This document shows, piece by piece, positions 19,574-29,499 of a stretch of DNA of 64,000 nucleotides (position 1 is its first letter; every line of letters begins with the position of its first letter). The notes under the pieces are model-generated. The model was given only the letters and a program-made list of their open reading frames with translations, had not been told where the DNA came from and made no database searches. Source of the DNA: an uncultured Saprospiraceae bacterium. GTDB lineage: Bacteria; Bacteroidota; Bacteroidia; Chitinophagales; Saprospiraceae. Location of the stretch: the NCBI GenBank assembly GCA_937139495.1, contig CAKZQC010000013.1, positions 150,535 through 214,534 on the forward strand, given 5' to 3'. A program made the translations under genes and the position numbers.

Positions 19574-20518
19574 ATGGAACAATTTATAGCGTATTTTGAA
19601 AACCCTACTGTACAAAGAATAGCTATCGTTATTGTTGGTATATTTGCAATCTTGTTGATTGCGAGCCTTCTCAAAAGGGTTGTACCTAAGTACATAAAAG
19701 AAACGAACAATAGGTATAGAATATACAAGTTTGTTAGTTATTCGACTTATTTGGTTATTGCCTTATTTATAATGGTGGTTTATAGTAGCCAATTGGCTGG
19801 ACTCAGTGTGTTTTTGGGGGTAGCGGGAGCAGGTATTGCTTTTGCGTTGCAAGAAGTCATCGCCAGTATTGCGGGCTTTTTTGCTATCAATTTTTCCAAT
19901 TTTTACAAACTCGGTGATCGAGTAATGTTGGGAGGTATCAAGGGCGATGTCGTAGATATTGGTATTTTGCGGACTTCCTTGATGCAAATTGGAGATTGGG
20001 TCAACGGCGACTTGTACAACGGCAAAATCGTGCGAGTGGCGAATAGTTTTGTATTCAAAGAACCTGTTTATAATTATTCGGGCGATTTTCCATTTCTGTG
20101 GGACGAAGTGACCATTCCTGTCAAGTTGGACAGTGATTTTGAATATGCTCGAAAATTATTCTTGGATATACTCAATGAAGTGCAAGGCGATTACGTAGAT
20201 GCCGCTCAACAGGATTGGCGAAAAATGCGTACCAAAATGATGCTCGAAAATGCTCAAGTATCACCGATGGTGACCATGTCATTTGACGAAAATTGGATTA
20301 TCTTTACACTGCGGTTTGTAGTGGATTACAAAAAGCGTAGAAGCACCAAAGATCTTATTTTTACAAAAGCCTTGCAAGCGATTCGCAATTCCAATAAAAA
20401 AGTAATTATTGCTTCGGCAGCTATGGAAATCATCAACATCATGGCTGATGATGACGAAAACGACAATGGCTTAGAAGATGAGATTGCAAAGCACACCGAT
20501 GCTAAAATTGATTTATAA
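19574..20518 (+). CDS. MscS-family mechanosensitive channel, compact form
   Basis: This 314-residue MscS-type protein has three TM helices near the N-terminus (about residues 12-32, 52-72 and the pore helix about 75-105 with GLSVFLGVAGAGIAFALQEV). The upper cytoplasmic beta domain carries NFYKLGDRVMLGGIKGDVVD and NSFVFKEPVYNYSG. The C-terminus is highly charged and acidic (DDDENDNGLEDEIAKHTDAK). It differs from the upstream channel in lacking the long periplasmic region, so the two are not a recent duplication. They may form one transcript. Confidence 0.9.
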   Translation: MEQFIAYFENPTVQRIAIVIVGIFAILLIASLLKRVVPKYIKETNNRYRIYKFVSYSTYLVIALFIMVVYSSQLAGLSVFLGVAGAGIAFALQEVIASIAGFFAINFSNFYKLGDRVMLGGIKGDVVDIGILRTSLMQIGDWVNGDLYNGKIVRVANSFVFKEPVYNYSGDFPFLWDEVTIPVKLDSDFEYARKLFLDILNEVQGDYVDAAQQDWRKMRTKMMLENAQVSPMVTMSFDENWIIFTLRFVVDYKKRRSTKDLIFTKALQAIRNSNKKVIIASAAMEIINIMADDDENDNGLEDEIAKHTDAKIDL

Positions 20519-20599
20519 AACAAATCTTTTTGATTATCTTGCAGTCGCAACTAAAGAACAAAAATTAATACAGAACACACCTATTACATACAATATATT

Positions 20600-21490
20600 A
20601 TGAACACATCTAAAAAAGCTTTCCTTTTTCCAGGGCAAGGAGCTCAGTTTGAAGGCATGAGCAAACAATTATTGACAGACTTTGCTGGAGCCAAAGCCTA
20701 TTTTGAGCAAGCTAACGAAATTTTAGGCTTTGATATTGGCAAAATTATGCAAGAAGGCAGTGCCGAAGACTTGCGTCAAACAAAAATTACACAACCTGCT
20801 ATTTTTCTACATTCTGTAATTTCTGCCAAAGTAAAAATGCCAGCTGACCTTATTCCTGCTGCTGTAGCAGGACATTCTTTGGGCGAATTTTCGGCATTGG
20901 TAGCGAGCAAAGCACTTTCGTTTGAAGATGGTCTTCGATTGGTCAACACCAGAGCGATGGCAATGCAAGAGGCTTGCGAAAATCAACCAGGGACAATGGC
21001 TGCTATCATGACTTCGGATGTAGCAATGGTCGAGCAAGTATGTGCAGCAATAGACGAAATAGTCGTTCCTGCCAACTACAACACTGCTAGCCAATTGGTG
21101 ATTTCGGGAACAGAAGCAGGTGTAAAAGCTGCTTGCGAAGCACTGAGTGCCAGAGGAGCTAAAGCTATTCCATTGGCAGTAGGAGGTGCATTCCATTCGC
21201 CTATTATGGACAGTGCCAAACAGGCACTGGAGCATGCTATTAGTCAAGTCGAGTTTCATCGTCCAATTTGCCCGATTTATCAAAACGTGACGGCTAAGCC
21301 AACACTAGATGTGGTAGAAATTAGAGCCAACTTAATCAATCAATTGACTGGACCTGTCAAGTGGTCGCAGACCATACAAAATATGATTGCTAACGACATC
21401 AAAGAGTTTGTAGAAGTCGGTGGAAGAGGTCGTATTTTGTTGGGTATGATTCGCAAAATAGACCGTAGTGTTGGCATGGAAATGCTGTAA
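20600..21490 (+). CDS. fabD: Malonyl-CoA:ACP transacylase
   Basis: FabD loads malonyl groups onto acyl carrier protein for fatty acid elongation. Over 296 residues the enzyme shows FPGQGAQFEGM (oxyanion-hole Gln) at residues 10-20, the nucleophile serine at 93 in GHSLGEFSAL, the malonyl-carboxylate arginine in VNTRAMAMQEA, the histidine in GGAFHSPIMDS, and the C-terminal VGGRGRILLGMIRK. Length is standard. No other fab gene is adjacent. The 81-bp gap from the upstream mechanosensitive channel suggests an independent transcript, and a stem-loop follows the stop. Confidence 0.95.
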   Translation: MNTSKKAFLFPGQGAQFEGMSKQLLTDFAGAKAYFEQANEILGFDIGKIMQEGSAEDLRQTKITQPAIFLHSVISAKVKMPADLIPAAVAGHSLGEFSALVASKALSFEDGLRLVNTRAMAMQEACENQPGTMAAIMTSDVAMVEQVCAAIDEIVVPANYNTASQLVISGTEAGVKAACEALSARGAKAIPLAVGGAFHSPIMDSAKQALEHAISQVEFHRPICPIYQNVTAKPTLDVVEIRANLINQLTGPVKWSQTIQNMIANDIKEFVEVGGRGRILLGMIRKIDRSVGMEML

Positions 21491-21521
21491 GAGGAGCTTA
21501 TACACTCAGAATTTATATAGG

Positions 21522-21555
21522 AATAGGGGAATTGTAATCGTACAATTTCCCTATT
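21522..21555 (+). terminator. Probable terminator after fabD
   Basis: The stem AATAGGGGAATTGTA / TACAATTTCCCTATT (one G-T pair) closes an ATCG loop 31 nt after the stop. The following T-tract is weak, so efficiency is uncertain. Confidence 0.6.
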
Positions 21556-21978
21556 GTTATAAGATAGCCTTTTGTCTAGTCAAGACTACGCCCTTCTTCA
21601 AATTCTATCAGAATAACTAAGAAATAATTAGAACAAATACACCTGTTTTAGCATTTTAACTAATAAAGTTGTTTAAGAAATCAGTTTGTGGGAGAATGAG
21701 TAAAATTTTTGTTTCAATCGAGTTAAAAATTTGATTAATAGCATTAGCTATTTAGCCAATTTTTAAAGAAGAGTGGGAGAAAAAGATATTTCATTTTCAC
21801 TTGAAGTAACTTTTTAAACAACTTCAATAAGTGCAACAATTGTATTGAACTATCGTTCAACAAGGCATTCAACAAAGAAAATTTGCAAGAAAAAGCTTAT
21901 TTTGATGGGCGTATCAATTAGACACACTCTTAATACAGCAAGTTTTTAGTACACAAATCAAAAAAATAAACTATAAAA
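21556..21978. other. AT-rich gap upstream of the AsmA-like gene
   Basis: No gene is seen in these 423 bp. The stretch contains a solo TTAGACACACTCTTAA motif (21918-21933), related to the AGAGCRTGTCTAAA palindromes, and is otherwise AT-rich. It may hold the promoter of the AsmA-like gene, but I could not fix one. Confidence 0.5.
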
Positions 21979-24900
21979 ATGGCTATTAAAGTTGGAAAAA
22001 TATTCAAACGGGTATTCATTACTCTTGGCGTTATATTGGTGCTATTTGTAGCAGCAGCATTTGCCATTCCTTATTTTTATAAGGATAGATTGCTAGATGA
22101 AGCCAAGAAATTTGCGAACACGCAAGTCAATGCTACGGTCGATTTTGACAATGACCAAGTAGAAATTTCGCTACTCTGGACATTCCCGAATTTCAAATTC
22201 AGTATTGGTGATTTTTCGGTGACGGGAAAGGACGAATTTGAAGGCAAGAAATTGGCAAACATCGGCAATTTTAATTTTGAATTGAACTTGATGGACGTTA
22301 TCAATGGCGACTATATTGTGAAAGCAATCGAACTCAACGAAGCGGATTTGTATGTCAAGGTGCTGCGCAATGGCAAAGCAAACTATGATATTATGATTCC
22401 GAGCGAAGAGCAAGCCGATACAAGCAGCTCAGATTTGGCGTTTAGTATCAATGAGTACGCTATCAACAAAACCAATGTGATTTATGATGACGAAACGATG
22501 GAAGTCTATCTGGACATCAACGATCTTAATCACAGTGGAAAAGGAGATTTTACGACTACTCAATTTGATTTGGAAACTCGTACAGATATAGCAGCCGTAA
22601 CCTTCGCTATGGGCGGTATCAACTATCTAACCAAAGCTAAAATAGGAGCGACGCTCAATGCTAGAATCAATACGGCGGAAGGTACTTACGAACTGCTCGA
22701 CAATTCGCTGCAAGTAAATGCACTAGAACTCAAAGCAGATGGAAAAGCAACGATGAAAGAAGGCAGTGATGATATTGGATTAGATTTCAAATTTTCTGCT
22801 CCCAACACTTCTTTTGCAAGTGTATTGTCGTTGGTACCAGCCGCTTACAACAGCACTTTTAAAGATATTACCACCAAAGGAACGTTTAACTTTGATGGCT
22901 ACGCCAAAGGAAATTATAACAGCAAGAAAGAAACATTGCCACAATTTGCGGTCAATTTAGATGTCAAAGATGCGTCGTTTAAGTATGCTGAACTGCCATT
23001 GGGTGTGGACGATATTCGAGTAGATCTCAAAGTAAAAAGCACGACTTCCAACCTAGATAATATACTAGTAGATATTAATGATTTTCACTTCGCAATTGGT
23101 GACAATCCATTTGATGTCAAACTGAAATTGCGTACGCCTATCAGTGATCCAGATATTGATGCTAAAGTAGATGGAATCATCAATTTGGGGCAACTTGCCA
23201 AGGCATTTCCAATGGAAGGTGTCAGCGAACTTTCGGGTATTGTCAAGGCAAATTTGGAAGCAAAAACTCGTATTTCATACATTGACAATAGTGAATACGA
23301 AAAAGTGAAACTGAAAGGAATGCTAGGCATCTCTTACGCCAAATATGTATCGACCGATTTGCCTGTGGTGGATATTAAGAACATAGCGGTTAACTTTACG
23401 TCCAATGAAGTAGATTTGCAAGATGTAGATGTCAAGATTGGCAAAAGCGACATCAAAGCCTCTGGTAAATTGGATAATATATTGACGTATTTCTCCAGAG
23501 AGAAAATCATGACAGGAGCAATCAAGGTAAAATCTAAATTGCTGGATCTTAACGAAATTATGAATGCTGGAGGTGGTAGTGAAACGGCAACAGAAGAAGT
23601 GGTAGAAGATGAAAATCTAGCCACCAAAATGTCCGACACGACGACAGTAGCAGCGAGCGAAAAAATATTCGACCAATACGATTTTGTCATGGCAGCTGAA
23701 TTTGATGAAATCAAATACGATGTCTATGACATCAAAAACTTGAAAACTTCAGGACACTTTTCGCCTACTAGAGCAGACCTCAAAAACTTTGAAGTTCTGA
23801 TTGGCAAAGTAGATTTGAAAGCAAATGGTACGCTCGAAAATATATACGGCTATTTGTTTGATGAGGAAATTATCAAGGGCGTGCTGAATGTACAGTCAAA
23901 CTACATGAACCTGAATCAGTTTATGAACGAATCGGGTGCCGCTACAGAACCTGAAGCTGCTGAAAATGAGCCAGAAGATATGGCAGAAGTAGAAAGTGAT
24001 TTGGAGCCAATACAAATACCTGCCAATATTGATTTTACGCTCAAAGCAGCTGCCAAAGAACTGTTGTACGATACGTACAAGTTCAAAAATGTATTGGCAG
24101 AGGTGCATGTGTATGACCAAATATTGGACATTAGTTCTTTTACTGCTGATGGTTTTGGTGGCAAAATGGCATTGAACGGAAGTTATAATACGCAGAATGC
24201 AGCAGAACCTACTTTTGATTTGGGTTACAATGTAGAACAACTAAATATACAGGAAATTGCTAAACAGGTAGGTCTTGCCAAGCGATTTGTGCCGATGTTG
24301 GAAGCCGTATATGGCAAGTTCAATTCTGATTTTAAAATCAAAGGAGTGCTAGACAAAAATATGTATCCTAAAGTCAGTTCGCTGACAGCCGATGGATTCT
24401 TTAAGACATTTGATGCACTCGTCAAAGGAAGTCCTGCACTCAACACCTTGAGCAATAAACTAAAAATGCCAGATTTGAGCAAGGTGAATCTTTCTAATAC
24501 GACCAACTTTTTCAAAATAAAAGATGGTCAGTTGGTGATAGACCCCGCTACGCACCAAATAGCAGGCATGGACGTGATATTTGGAGGAAAACACGGACTG
24601 AATAATATTATGAATTATGACCTAAAAATGCGTGTACCTAGAGCGATGCTCAACAAAAATGCAATTGGTCAAGCCGCAAATAATGCGGCTAATACAGGTC
24701 TATCTGCCTTGGCAGGACAGGCTTCTAAGCTAGGTATCAAAGTAGAAAATTCGGAGTTCTTGAATATTGGGGTAGATATTGGCGGAACGCCCCAAAAACC
24801 AACCTTTGGTGTCAATCTATTGGGGGCAGAAGGCAAAGCAGGCGAAAGTTTGGGGACGCAAGTCACCAATAAAGTCAAAGAAGAAGCCGACAAACTTAAA

Positions 24901-25206
24901 GCGGAGGCAGAAGCCAAATTGAATGCTGAAAAGGACCGCATCAAAGCGGAGGCACAAGCTAAGATTGATGCAGAAAAAGCACGTATCAAAGCCGAAGCGG
25001 ATCGTATCAAGGCGGAAGCGGAAGAAAAAGCTAAAAAATTGGCTCAACAAGCTGCTAGCGATCCTAAAGGTGCCTTGGATAGTCTCAAGGGAGCATTGGA
25101 CGACATCAAAACAGGTGGTTTGCCGAATGTGCCTAACCCATTTGGGGGCGAAAAAGACGATGAAGAGGACAAAAAGCCTTTTGGAATAAAAAATCCATTT
25201 AAATAA
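21979..25206 (+). CDS. AsmA-like envelope protein with coiled-coil tail
   Basis: This 1075-residue protein has one N-terminal TM helix (FKRVFITLGVILVLFVAAAF) and a very long periplasmic part rich in beta-strand repeats (VKAIELNEADLYVKVLRNGK, VDLKANGTLENIYGYLFDEE). The AsmA-type C-terminal region lies around residues 790-960 (FKIKDGQLVIDPATHQIAGM). This is the AsmA/TamB/YhdP lipid-transfer architecture, a beta groove thought to carry phospholipids between membranes. After the AsmA core comes a charged helix made of EAEAKLNAEKDRIKAEAQAK-type repeats (about 970-1025), then a Gly/Pro-rich acidic tail. The coiled-coil tail is unusual for AsmA proteins and may anchor partners. It is transcribed alone with a terminator downstream. 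Confidence 0.87.
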   Translation: MAIKVGKIFKRVFITLGVILVLFVAAAFAIPYFYKDRLLDEAKKFANTQVNATVDFDNDQVEISLLWTFPNFKFSIGDFSVTGKDEFEGKKLANIGNFNFELNLMDVINGDYIVKAIELNEADLYVKVLRNGKANYDIMIPSEEQADTSSSDLAFSINEYAINKTNVIYDDETMEVYLDINDLNHSGKGDFTTTQFDLETRTDIAAVTFAMGGINYLTKAKIGATLNARINTAEGTYELLDNSLQVNALELKADGKATMKEGSDDIGLDFKFSAPNTSFASVLSLVPAAYNSTFKDITTKGTFNFDGYAKGNYNSKKETLPQFAVNLDVKDASFKYAELPLGVDDIRVDLKVKSTTSNLDNILVDINDFHFAIGDNPFDVKLKLRTPISDPDIDAKVDGIINLGQLAKAFPMEGVSELSGIVKANLEAKTRISYIDNSEYEKVKLKGMLGISYAKYVSTDLPVVDIKNIAVNFTSNEVDLQDVDVKIGKSDIKASGKLDNILTYFSREKIMTGAIKVKSKLLDLNEIMNAGGGSETATEEVVEDENLATKMSDTTTVAASEKIFDQYDFVMAAEFDEIKYDVYDIKNLKTSGHFSPTRADLKNFEVLIGKVDLKANGTLENIYGYLFDEEIIKGVLNVQSNYMNLNQFMNESGAATEPEAAENEPEDMAEVESDLEPIQIPANIDFTLKAAAKELLYDTYKFKNVLAEVHVYDQILDISSFTADGFGGKMALNGSYNTQNAAEPTFDLGYNVEQLNIQEIAKQVGLAKRFVPMLEAVYGKFNSDFKIKGVLDKNMYPKVSSLTADGFFKTFDALVKGSPALNTLSNKLKMPDLSKVNLSNTTNFFKIKDGQLVIDPATHQIAGMDVIFGGKHGLNNIMNYDLKMRVPRAMLNKNAIGQAANNAANTGLSALAGQASKLGIKVENSEFLNIGVDIGGTPQKPTFGVNLLGAEGKAGESLGTQVTNKVKEEADKLKAEAEAKLNAEKDRIKAEAQAKIDAEKARIKAEADRIKAEAEEKAKKLAQQAASDPKGALDSLKGALDDIKTGGLPNVPNPFGGEKDDEEDKKPFGIKNPFK

Positions 25207-25267
25207 AAATAATTTGTACCTTTGAGGTAATTCCTCTAAGCCAAGATTGTATTGAATCTACATGATA

Positions 25268-25310
25268 AAACTAAAGTAGCTTAGTCGTACGACTAGGCTA
25301 TTTTAGTTTT
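25268..25310 (+). terminator. Terminator after the AsmA-like gene
   Basis: A long imperfect hairpin (AAACTAAAGTAGCTTAGTCG with its complement ending TTTTAGTTTT) is followed by T residues, about 60 nt after the stop codon. Confidence 0.75.
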
Positions 25311-25381
25311 ATAACTAAGCATATTTTACTAATCAAATAAACAAAAAGAGCGTGTTTCTTTTTGATAACTTAAACCAACAA

Positions 25382-27247
25382 ATGAAATTAATTAACACCT
25401 TTTTGCTACTATTAATGGTAGCATCTGTGCTGACGGCTCAGTCCAATGCAGTATTAGAAACCATCCCCCAAAAAGACCTCATTGCTATTGGCTCAATGAC
25501 GCCACATAGCACGTTCCAGAAGCTAGACAAAGAACGTCGCGAAGAATATAATGTGGCAAGCAGCATGGCAAGTCTTGTCTTGATGATGACACAAAGCGAC
25601 ATAACGGAAGCCAAAACCAATAGTATGGTGGCTAAGTTTGAAAACCCTGAAGCAACAGGGTTGCAAGTAAAAGAAAACGTCTTTTTTTGGATCAAAAAAG
25701 CAGTAGATCCAGATGCTAGCCCTTATAGTGAGTTGCCTCCAATGTACTACCAACTGGTGATACCTGTTTTGGATTGGAGCAAATTAGATTTGTTCATGCA
25801 GGAGTTATTTGCAGACAAAGCTGGCGAATTTTTGCAGATTGGCAATGCCAAAAATGTAATGCACAACGGTATTTTGATTAACTGGAACAAGAAAAGATTG
25901 GTGATTTGTCAGTCTTCGGCTACTTCTTCTTTTTATGAAGAAGATGAGGTGTTTGAGGCTCGTAGAGAAGCAATCCTAAAGAAGCAAGCCAATGCTTTGG
26001 GCAACGAATACACCAAAGCAGAATCGGTTATGAGTGATCCTCAGTTTGTAGAACATCTACAGAAAAAAGCAGACATATCTGTGTGGGTGAACTACGATGC
26101 ACTAATGGATGAAGCAGTATTCAATGAAGTGCCTAGAGAAGGACGTGCAACAGTCGAAGCTTTGGTCAAAAAATTCAGTGGGTATAAATTGGGTGGACAC
26201 ATACGAGTAGAGCAGGACGAAATTGTAATTGACTACGAAAGCTATTACAGTGAAACCACCGCCAAAATTATGCGTAGTGCCAACTCTAAAACAGGGAACA
26301 AGAAACTACTCAAATATGTAGATTCAGAAAACCTAATCGGTATGTACTCAATGTCTTTTGATGTGGAGAATTATACCACTACTTTCAATGAAGAAATATA
26401 CAGTGTACTTAACACGACAAAAGAAGGCAAATTGGTCGTAGATATGATCAATATCATAGACATATTTGTTGATGAAGAAGAGATTTATTCGTTGTGGAAT
26501 GGTGATATGATTGTAGCTGTAACAGGAGTTGATATTATCGAAAAAGAATACAAACGCTCTAGTTATGACGACGAAACAGGAGAGTACTTAGGTAGAATAA
26601 AAGATACTATGAAAACGCCAATGCCGATTGGTTTGATGGGAATTGCGTTTGATGGAGATGAAAACATCAAGAAGTTTATCAAGTTGGGCGTAGATGCTGG
26701 AGTTATCTCTAAGCGTGCCGATGGTGTATATGCAGTCGGTGGTTCTATGGACGAACTCGGTAGAGAAATATTCATTATTATGAATAAAGGCGTATTGCTA
26801 TTCACGAATGATGAAACCCTAGCCGATCAACGCAAAGGTGTAGCACGCAAGAAACGCATTCAGAAAGAAGATTGCAAAAAAGCAACAAGTAGTATGGTTT
26901 ATGCTTTCCTTGATGTCAAAAAAGGTACTTCTATAGCGCAAGAATTAGAAGCAGAGTTGGGTGGTGAACTACCAAACGACCTAGATGAATGGCAAAAAAT
27001 AGAGCGATTAGAATTGATCGTCAAACCAACTAAAGGAAATAGTACAGAAGCAGAATTGCATTTTAAGTTTAACGAAGAAGGTTCTTCTGCTATAGAAGGT
27101 CTAATCGAGTTGAGCCAAGGAGTCATGAGAAATATGATGATGGGCGGTCGTGGTCGTCGTGGTAGCGGTAGTAGCGAATGGGACGAGTTCGATGAACTCG
27201 AAGAACTAGATCCAGCTGAAGATACAGAAGAGATCAAACGTCTATAA
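25382..27247 (+). CDS. Secreted DUF4836-like protein
   Basis: This 621-residue protein has a clear signal peptide (MKLINTFLLLLMVASVLTAQ). An upstream GTG at 25352 keeps the frame open, but the ATG at 25382 begins the signal peptide directly. The body resembles the Bacteroidota DUF4836 group: an early IPQKDLIAIGSM segment, a central ADISVWVNYDALMDEAVF, paired beta-rich halves, and a helical C-terminus. The last 40 residues are low-complexity: MMMGGRGRRGSGSS, then an acidic run (EWDEFDELEELDPAEDTEE). Function is unknown; the family is periplasmic or surface-exposed. The DUF assignment is from remembered pattern and is moderate. Confidence 0.78.
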   Translation: MKLINTFLLLLMVASVLTAQSNAVLETIPQKDLIAIGSMTPHSTFQKLDKERREEYNVASSMASLVLMMTQSDITEAKTNSMVAKFENPEATGLQVKENVFFWIKKAVDPDASPYSELPPMYYQLVIPVLDWSKLDLFMQELFADKAGEFLQIGNAKNVMHNGILINWNKKRLVICQSSATSSFYEEDEVFEARREAILKKQANALGNEYTKAESVMSDPQFVEHLQKKADISVWVNYDALMDEAVFNEVPREGRATVEALVKKFSGYKLGGHIRVEQDEIVIDYESYYSETTAKIMRSANSKTGNKKLLKYVDSENLIGMYSMSFDVENYTTTFNEEIYSVLNTTKEGKLVVDMINIIDIFVDEEEIYSLWNGDMIVAVTGVDIIEKEYKRSSYDDETGEYLGRIKDTMKTPMPIGLMGIAFDGDENIKKFIKLGVDAGVISKRADGVYAVGGSMDELGREIFIIMNKGVLLFTNDETLADQRKGVARKKRIQKEDCKKATSSMVYAFLDVKKGTSIAQELEAELGGELPNDLDEWQKIERLELIVKPTKGNSTEAELHFKFNEEGSSAIEGLIELSQGVMRNMMMGGRGRRGSGSSEWDEFDELEELDPAEDTEEIKRL

Positions 27248-27276
27248 AAGAGACTAATTATAGTCGCTCTTAGCAC

Positions 27277-27315
27277 AAAGGTAGCTAGTACTTCATTGTA
27301 TTAGCTACCTTTTTT
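27277..27315 (+). terminator. Terminator after the DUF4836-like gene
   Basis: The stem AAAGGTAGCTAGTAC / GTATTAGCTACCTTT has a short loop and a TTTTTT tail, 30 nt after the stop codon. Confidence 0.87.
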
Positions 27316-27347
27316 ATAAATTGCAGTGCAAACAATAATCAACTGAT

Positions 27348-27383
27348 TAGAGGTTGTCACGAATCTATTCGTAATAACCTCTA
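27348..27383. repeat. Compact palindrome, TAGAGGTTATTACGAAT family
   Basis: The arms TAGAGGTTGTCACGAAT (27348-27364) and ATTCGTAATAACCTCTA (27367-27383) are separated by only 2 bp. It lies 24 bp upstream of the aminotransferase start codon and is the minimal form of the family. Confidence 0.85.
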
Positions 27384-27407
27384 TGACATCAAGAAAATAG
27401 TACCATT

Positions 27408-28532
27408 ATGATACCATTCAATAAGCCTTACTTGACAGGCAAAGAAGTCCATTATTTGTACCAAGCAGTCTATTCAGGTAAAATATCGGGCAATGGAATT
27501 TTTACGAAAAAGTGCCAAGCATTTTTTGAAGAAAAATATGGATTTCGCAAGACGCTTTTGACAACTTCTTGTACCGATGCTTTGGAGATGGCGGCTATTT
27601 TATTGCGGATTGAAGCAGGCGACGAGGTTATCATGCCTTCCTATACGTTTGTTTCTACGTCCAATGCGTTTGTATTGAGAGGGGCGAAGATTGTTTTTGC
27701 AGACTCCTACTCGGACAATCCTAATATTGACCCTGCTAGTATTGCCGCCTTAGTTACACCCAAAACCAAAGCTATTGTAGTGGTTCATTATGCAGGGGTA
27801 GCCTGCAATATGGATGCCATCATGGCTATCGCCAAAGAACATAACTTGCCCGTAGTCGAAGATGCAGCACAGGCGATTGATTCTTATTACAAGGGCAGAC
27901 CATTGGGCAGTATTGCCGATTTGAGTGCCTTTTCGTTTCACGAAACCAAAAATATTATTTCGGGCGAAGGGGGAATGTTGGCTATCAATAACCCTGCTTA
28001 TGTAGAACGTGCCGAAATCATTTGGGAAAAAGGTACGAACAGGGCTGCTTTTTTTAGAGGCGAAGTCAATAAATATGGCTGGGTAGATGTGGGTTCTTCT
28101 TTCTTGCCCGCCGAAACCGTAGCAGCATTTTTGTTTGCTCAACTCGAAAACCTAGAAGACATTCAGCGAAAGCGCAAAGCTCTTTGGCAGCAGTATTTCA
28201 ATGGACTTCATCGTTTGGCAGCCAAAGGATATTTTCAACTGCCATCAGTGCCAGATTATGCGACCAATAATGCCCACATGTTTTATTTAGTTTGTAATAA
28301 TCTAAAAGAGCGTACAAAGCTAATCAAGGAGCTAAAATCTAAGGATATACACGCCGTATTCCATTACTTGTCGTTGCACAAAAGTGACTATTATACAGAC
28401 AAGCACGATGGACGTACTTTGCCACATTGCGATAGATTTGCAGACAATTTGGTACGCTTGCCATTGTTTTATGAACTGACAGAAGAGGAAATAGACCAAA
28501 TAATAGCAGCAATAGAGGCTGTTTATAGTTAA
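27408..28532 (+). CDS. rffA: dTDP-4-amino-4,6-dideoxygalactose transaminase (WecE/RffA-like)
   Basis: This 374-residue PLP enzyme of the DegT/DnrJ/EryC1/StrS family most resembles WecE/RffA, which aminates dTDP-4-keto-6-deoxyglucose to dTDP-fucosamine for surface polysaccharide. Key features are MIPFNKPYLTGKE at the start, LLTTSCTDALEMAA (phosphate cup), PSYTFVSTSNAFVLRGA, VHYAGVACNMDAI, EDAAQAIDSYYKG, and Lys181 in FHETKNIISGEGG as the PLP Schiff-base residue. Later come the WEKGTNRAAFFRGEV loop and a KYGWVDVGSS motif. It stands alone rather than inside a polysaccharide cluster. Confidence 0.9.
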   Translation: MIPFNKPYLTGKEVHYLYQAVYSGKISGNGIFTKKCQAFFEEKYGFRKTLLTTSCTDALEMAAILLRIEAGDEVIMPSYTFVSTSNAFVLRGAKIVFADSYSDNPNIDPASIAALVTPKTKAIVVVHYAGVACNMDAIMAIAKEHNLPVVEDAAQAIDSYYKGRPLGSIADLSAFSFHETKNIISGEGGMLAINNPAYVERAEIIWEKGTNRAAFFRGEVNKYGWVDVGSSFLPAETVAAFLFAQLENLEDIQRKRKALWQQYFNGLHRLAAKGYFQLPSVPDYATNNAHMFYLVCNNLKERTKLIKELKSKDIHAVFHYLSLHKSDYYTDKHDGRTLPHCDRFADNLVRLPLFYELTEEEIDQIIAAIEAVYS

Positions 28533-28848
28533 ATCTAATTTTATTCGTGTGTTTTTTGTTAAAAATAGTTTTTTCATTACGGGAAAATGTATAAGAATAG
28601 GCAGTATAAAAAAAGGAGCTAATACTTAAGGGGGAATAAAATTTCGTACTATTGCCTAATGGTGCAATTATCCACTGATAATGTCGAGTAAGGGCTATTT
28701 TTTTTAAGGAATGGGTGTACCTATCTCTATTTAATAGAGTTAAATTCCGTTTGTCTTATTGTAAAGAATAGGTTATCTTTGTGTTCACACTTTTATTCCT
28801 GACCCAATATCAGTTATTGATATTATACAATATAGAAAAACACACAAG
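28533..28848. other. Gene-free gap upstream of a small secreted protein
   Basis: These 316 bp contain no gene that I can support. The distal part holds the promoter at 28750-28781. The rest is AT-rich without a strong hairpin. Confidence 0.6.
28750..28781 (+). promoter_or_regulatory. Bacteroidota-type promoter
   Basis: TTTG (28750-28753) is separated by 20 nt from TATCTTTG (28774-28781), a near-perfect match to the Bacteroidota primary-sigma consensus TTTG-N19-TAnnTTTG. It lies 67 nt upstream of the small secreted protein's start. Confidence 0.7.
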
Positions 28849-29274
28849 ATGAAAAATATACTATTAATACTCCTAGTCAACTGTTGTTTCTTGACTGCTG
28901 CTTTGGCACAGGTAACTCGTACGGCTAGTCAGACAATTACGGCAGGTACTGCTACTACTGTCAATTTGGACTTGGGTAGCAATGATGTTGAAATCGCAGA
29001 AACAAAAGGAAGCCGAATTATAGTCGAAGCTTCTATTGGGTTGGACAAACTTGATAATGTCAATTTGTTGGAGTTTGTAATCAAAACTGGTCGATATGAG
29101 TTGGAGTCCAAACTGGACAACACAACACAAACATTGACGATTACACGCAAGAAAAACTTGAATATATTGATGGTAAAAGGGCAGGAATGTAAAGAGAATG
29201 TAAAGTACAAAATCTTAATTCCTTCTTCTGTCAAATTTGTCCATCAAGGAGGTTCTACGGCTAGTATCAATTAG
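28849..29274 (+). CDS. Small secreted beta-rich protein
   Basis: This 141-residue protein has a signal peptide (MKNILLILLVNCCFLTAALA, cut before QVTRTA). The mature part is a single beta-rich domain of alternating hydrophobic strands (TTVNLDLGSNDVEIAETKGS, TQTLTITRKK, KYKILIPSSVKFVHQGG). The layout resembles the beta-helix-like DUF4097/adhesin domain in Bacteroidota envelope proteins, though it is short and the match is only in pattern. It has its own promoter and terminator. Genes for an exporter start 225 bp downstream, so a cargo relationship is possible but unsupported. Confidence 0.75.
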   Translation: MKNILLILLVNCCFLTAALAQVTRTASQTITAGTATTVNLDLGSNDVEIAETKGSRIIVEASIGLDKLDNVNLLEFVIKTGRYELESKLDNTTQTLTITRKKNLNILMVKGQECKENVKYKILIPSSVKFVHQGGSTASIN

Positions 29275-29306
29275 TCTATAATAAAATAACGTCCGTTGAT
29301 TCGGAT

Positions 29307-29348
29307 AAAAAAAGTCATTTTAAACTTCAAGTTTGGAATGACTTTTTT
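29307..29348 (+). terminator. Terminator after the small secreted protein gene
   Basis: AAAAAAGTCATTTTAAACTT pairs with AAGTTTGGAATGACTTTTTT (two G-T pairs) around a 2-nt loop and ends in a T-run, about 32 nt after the stop codon. Confidence 0.85.
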
Positions 29349-29499
29349 GTTTATGTAGCAACTTTTTTGTAAATAGATTGTAATGTTGTTGCTGAAGTAT
29401 TCTTTTTCGTAAAAAGAAAGGAGGACAGATCGAAACTGTTCGAATCTTGTTGTATTTTTCCAGCAAGTTAACTATACACAATTTCTACAAAAATAGAAG

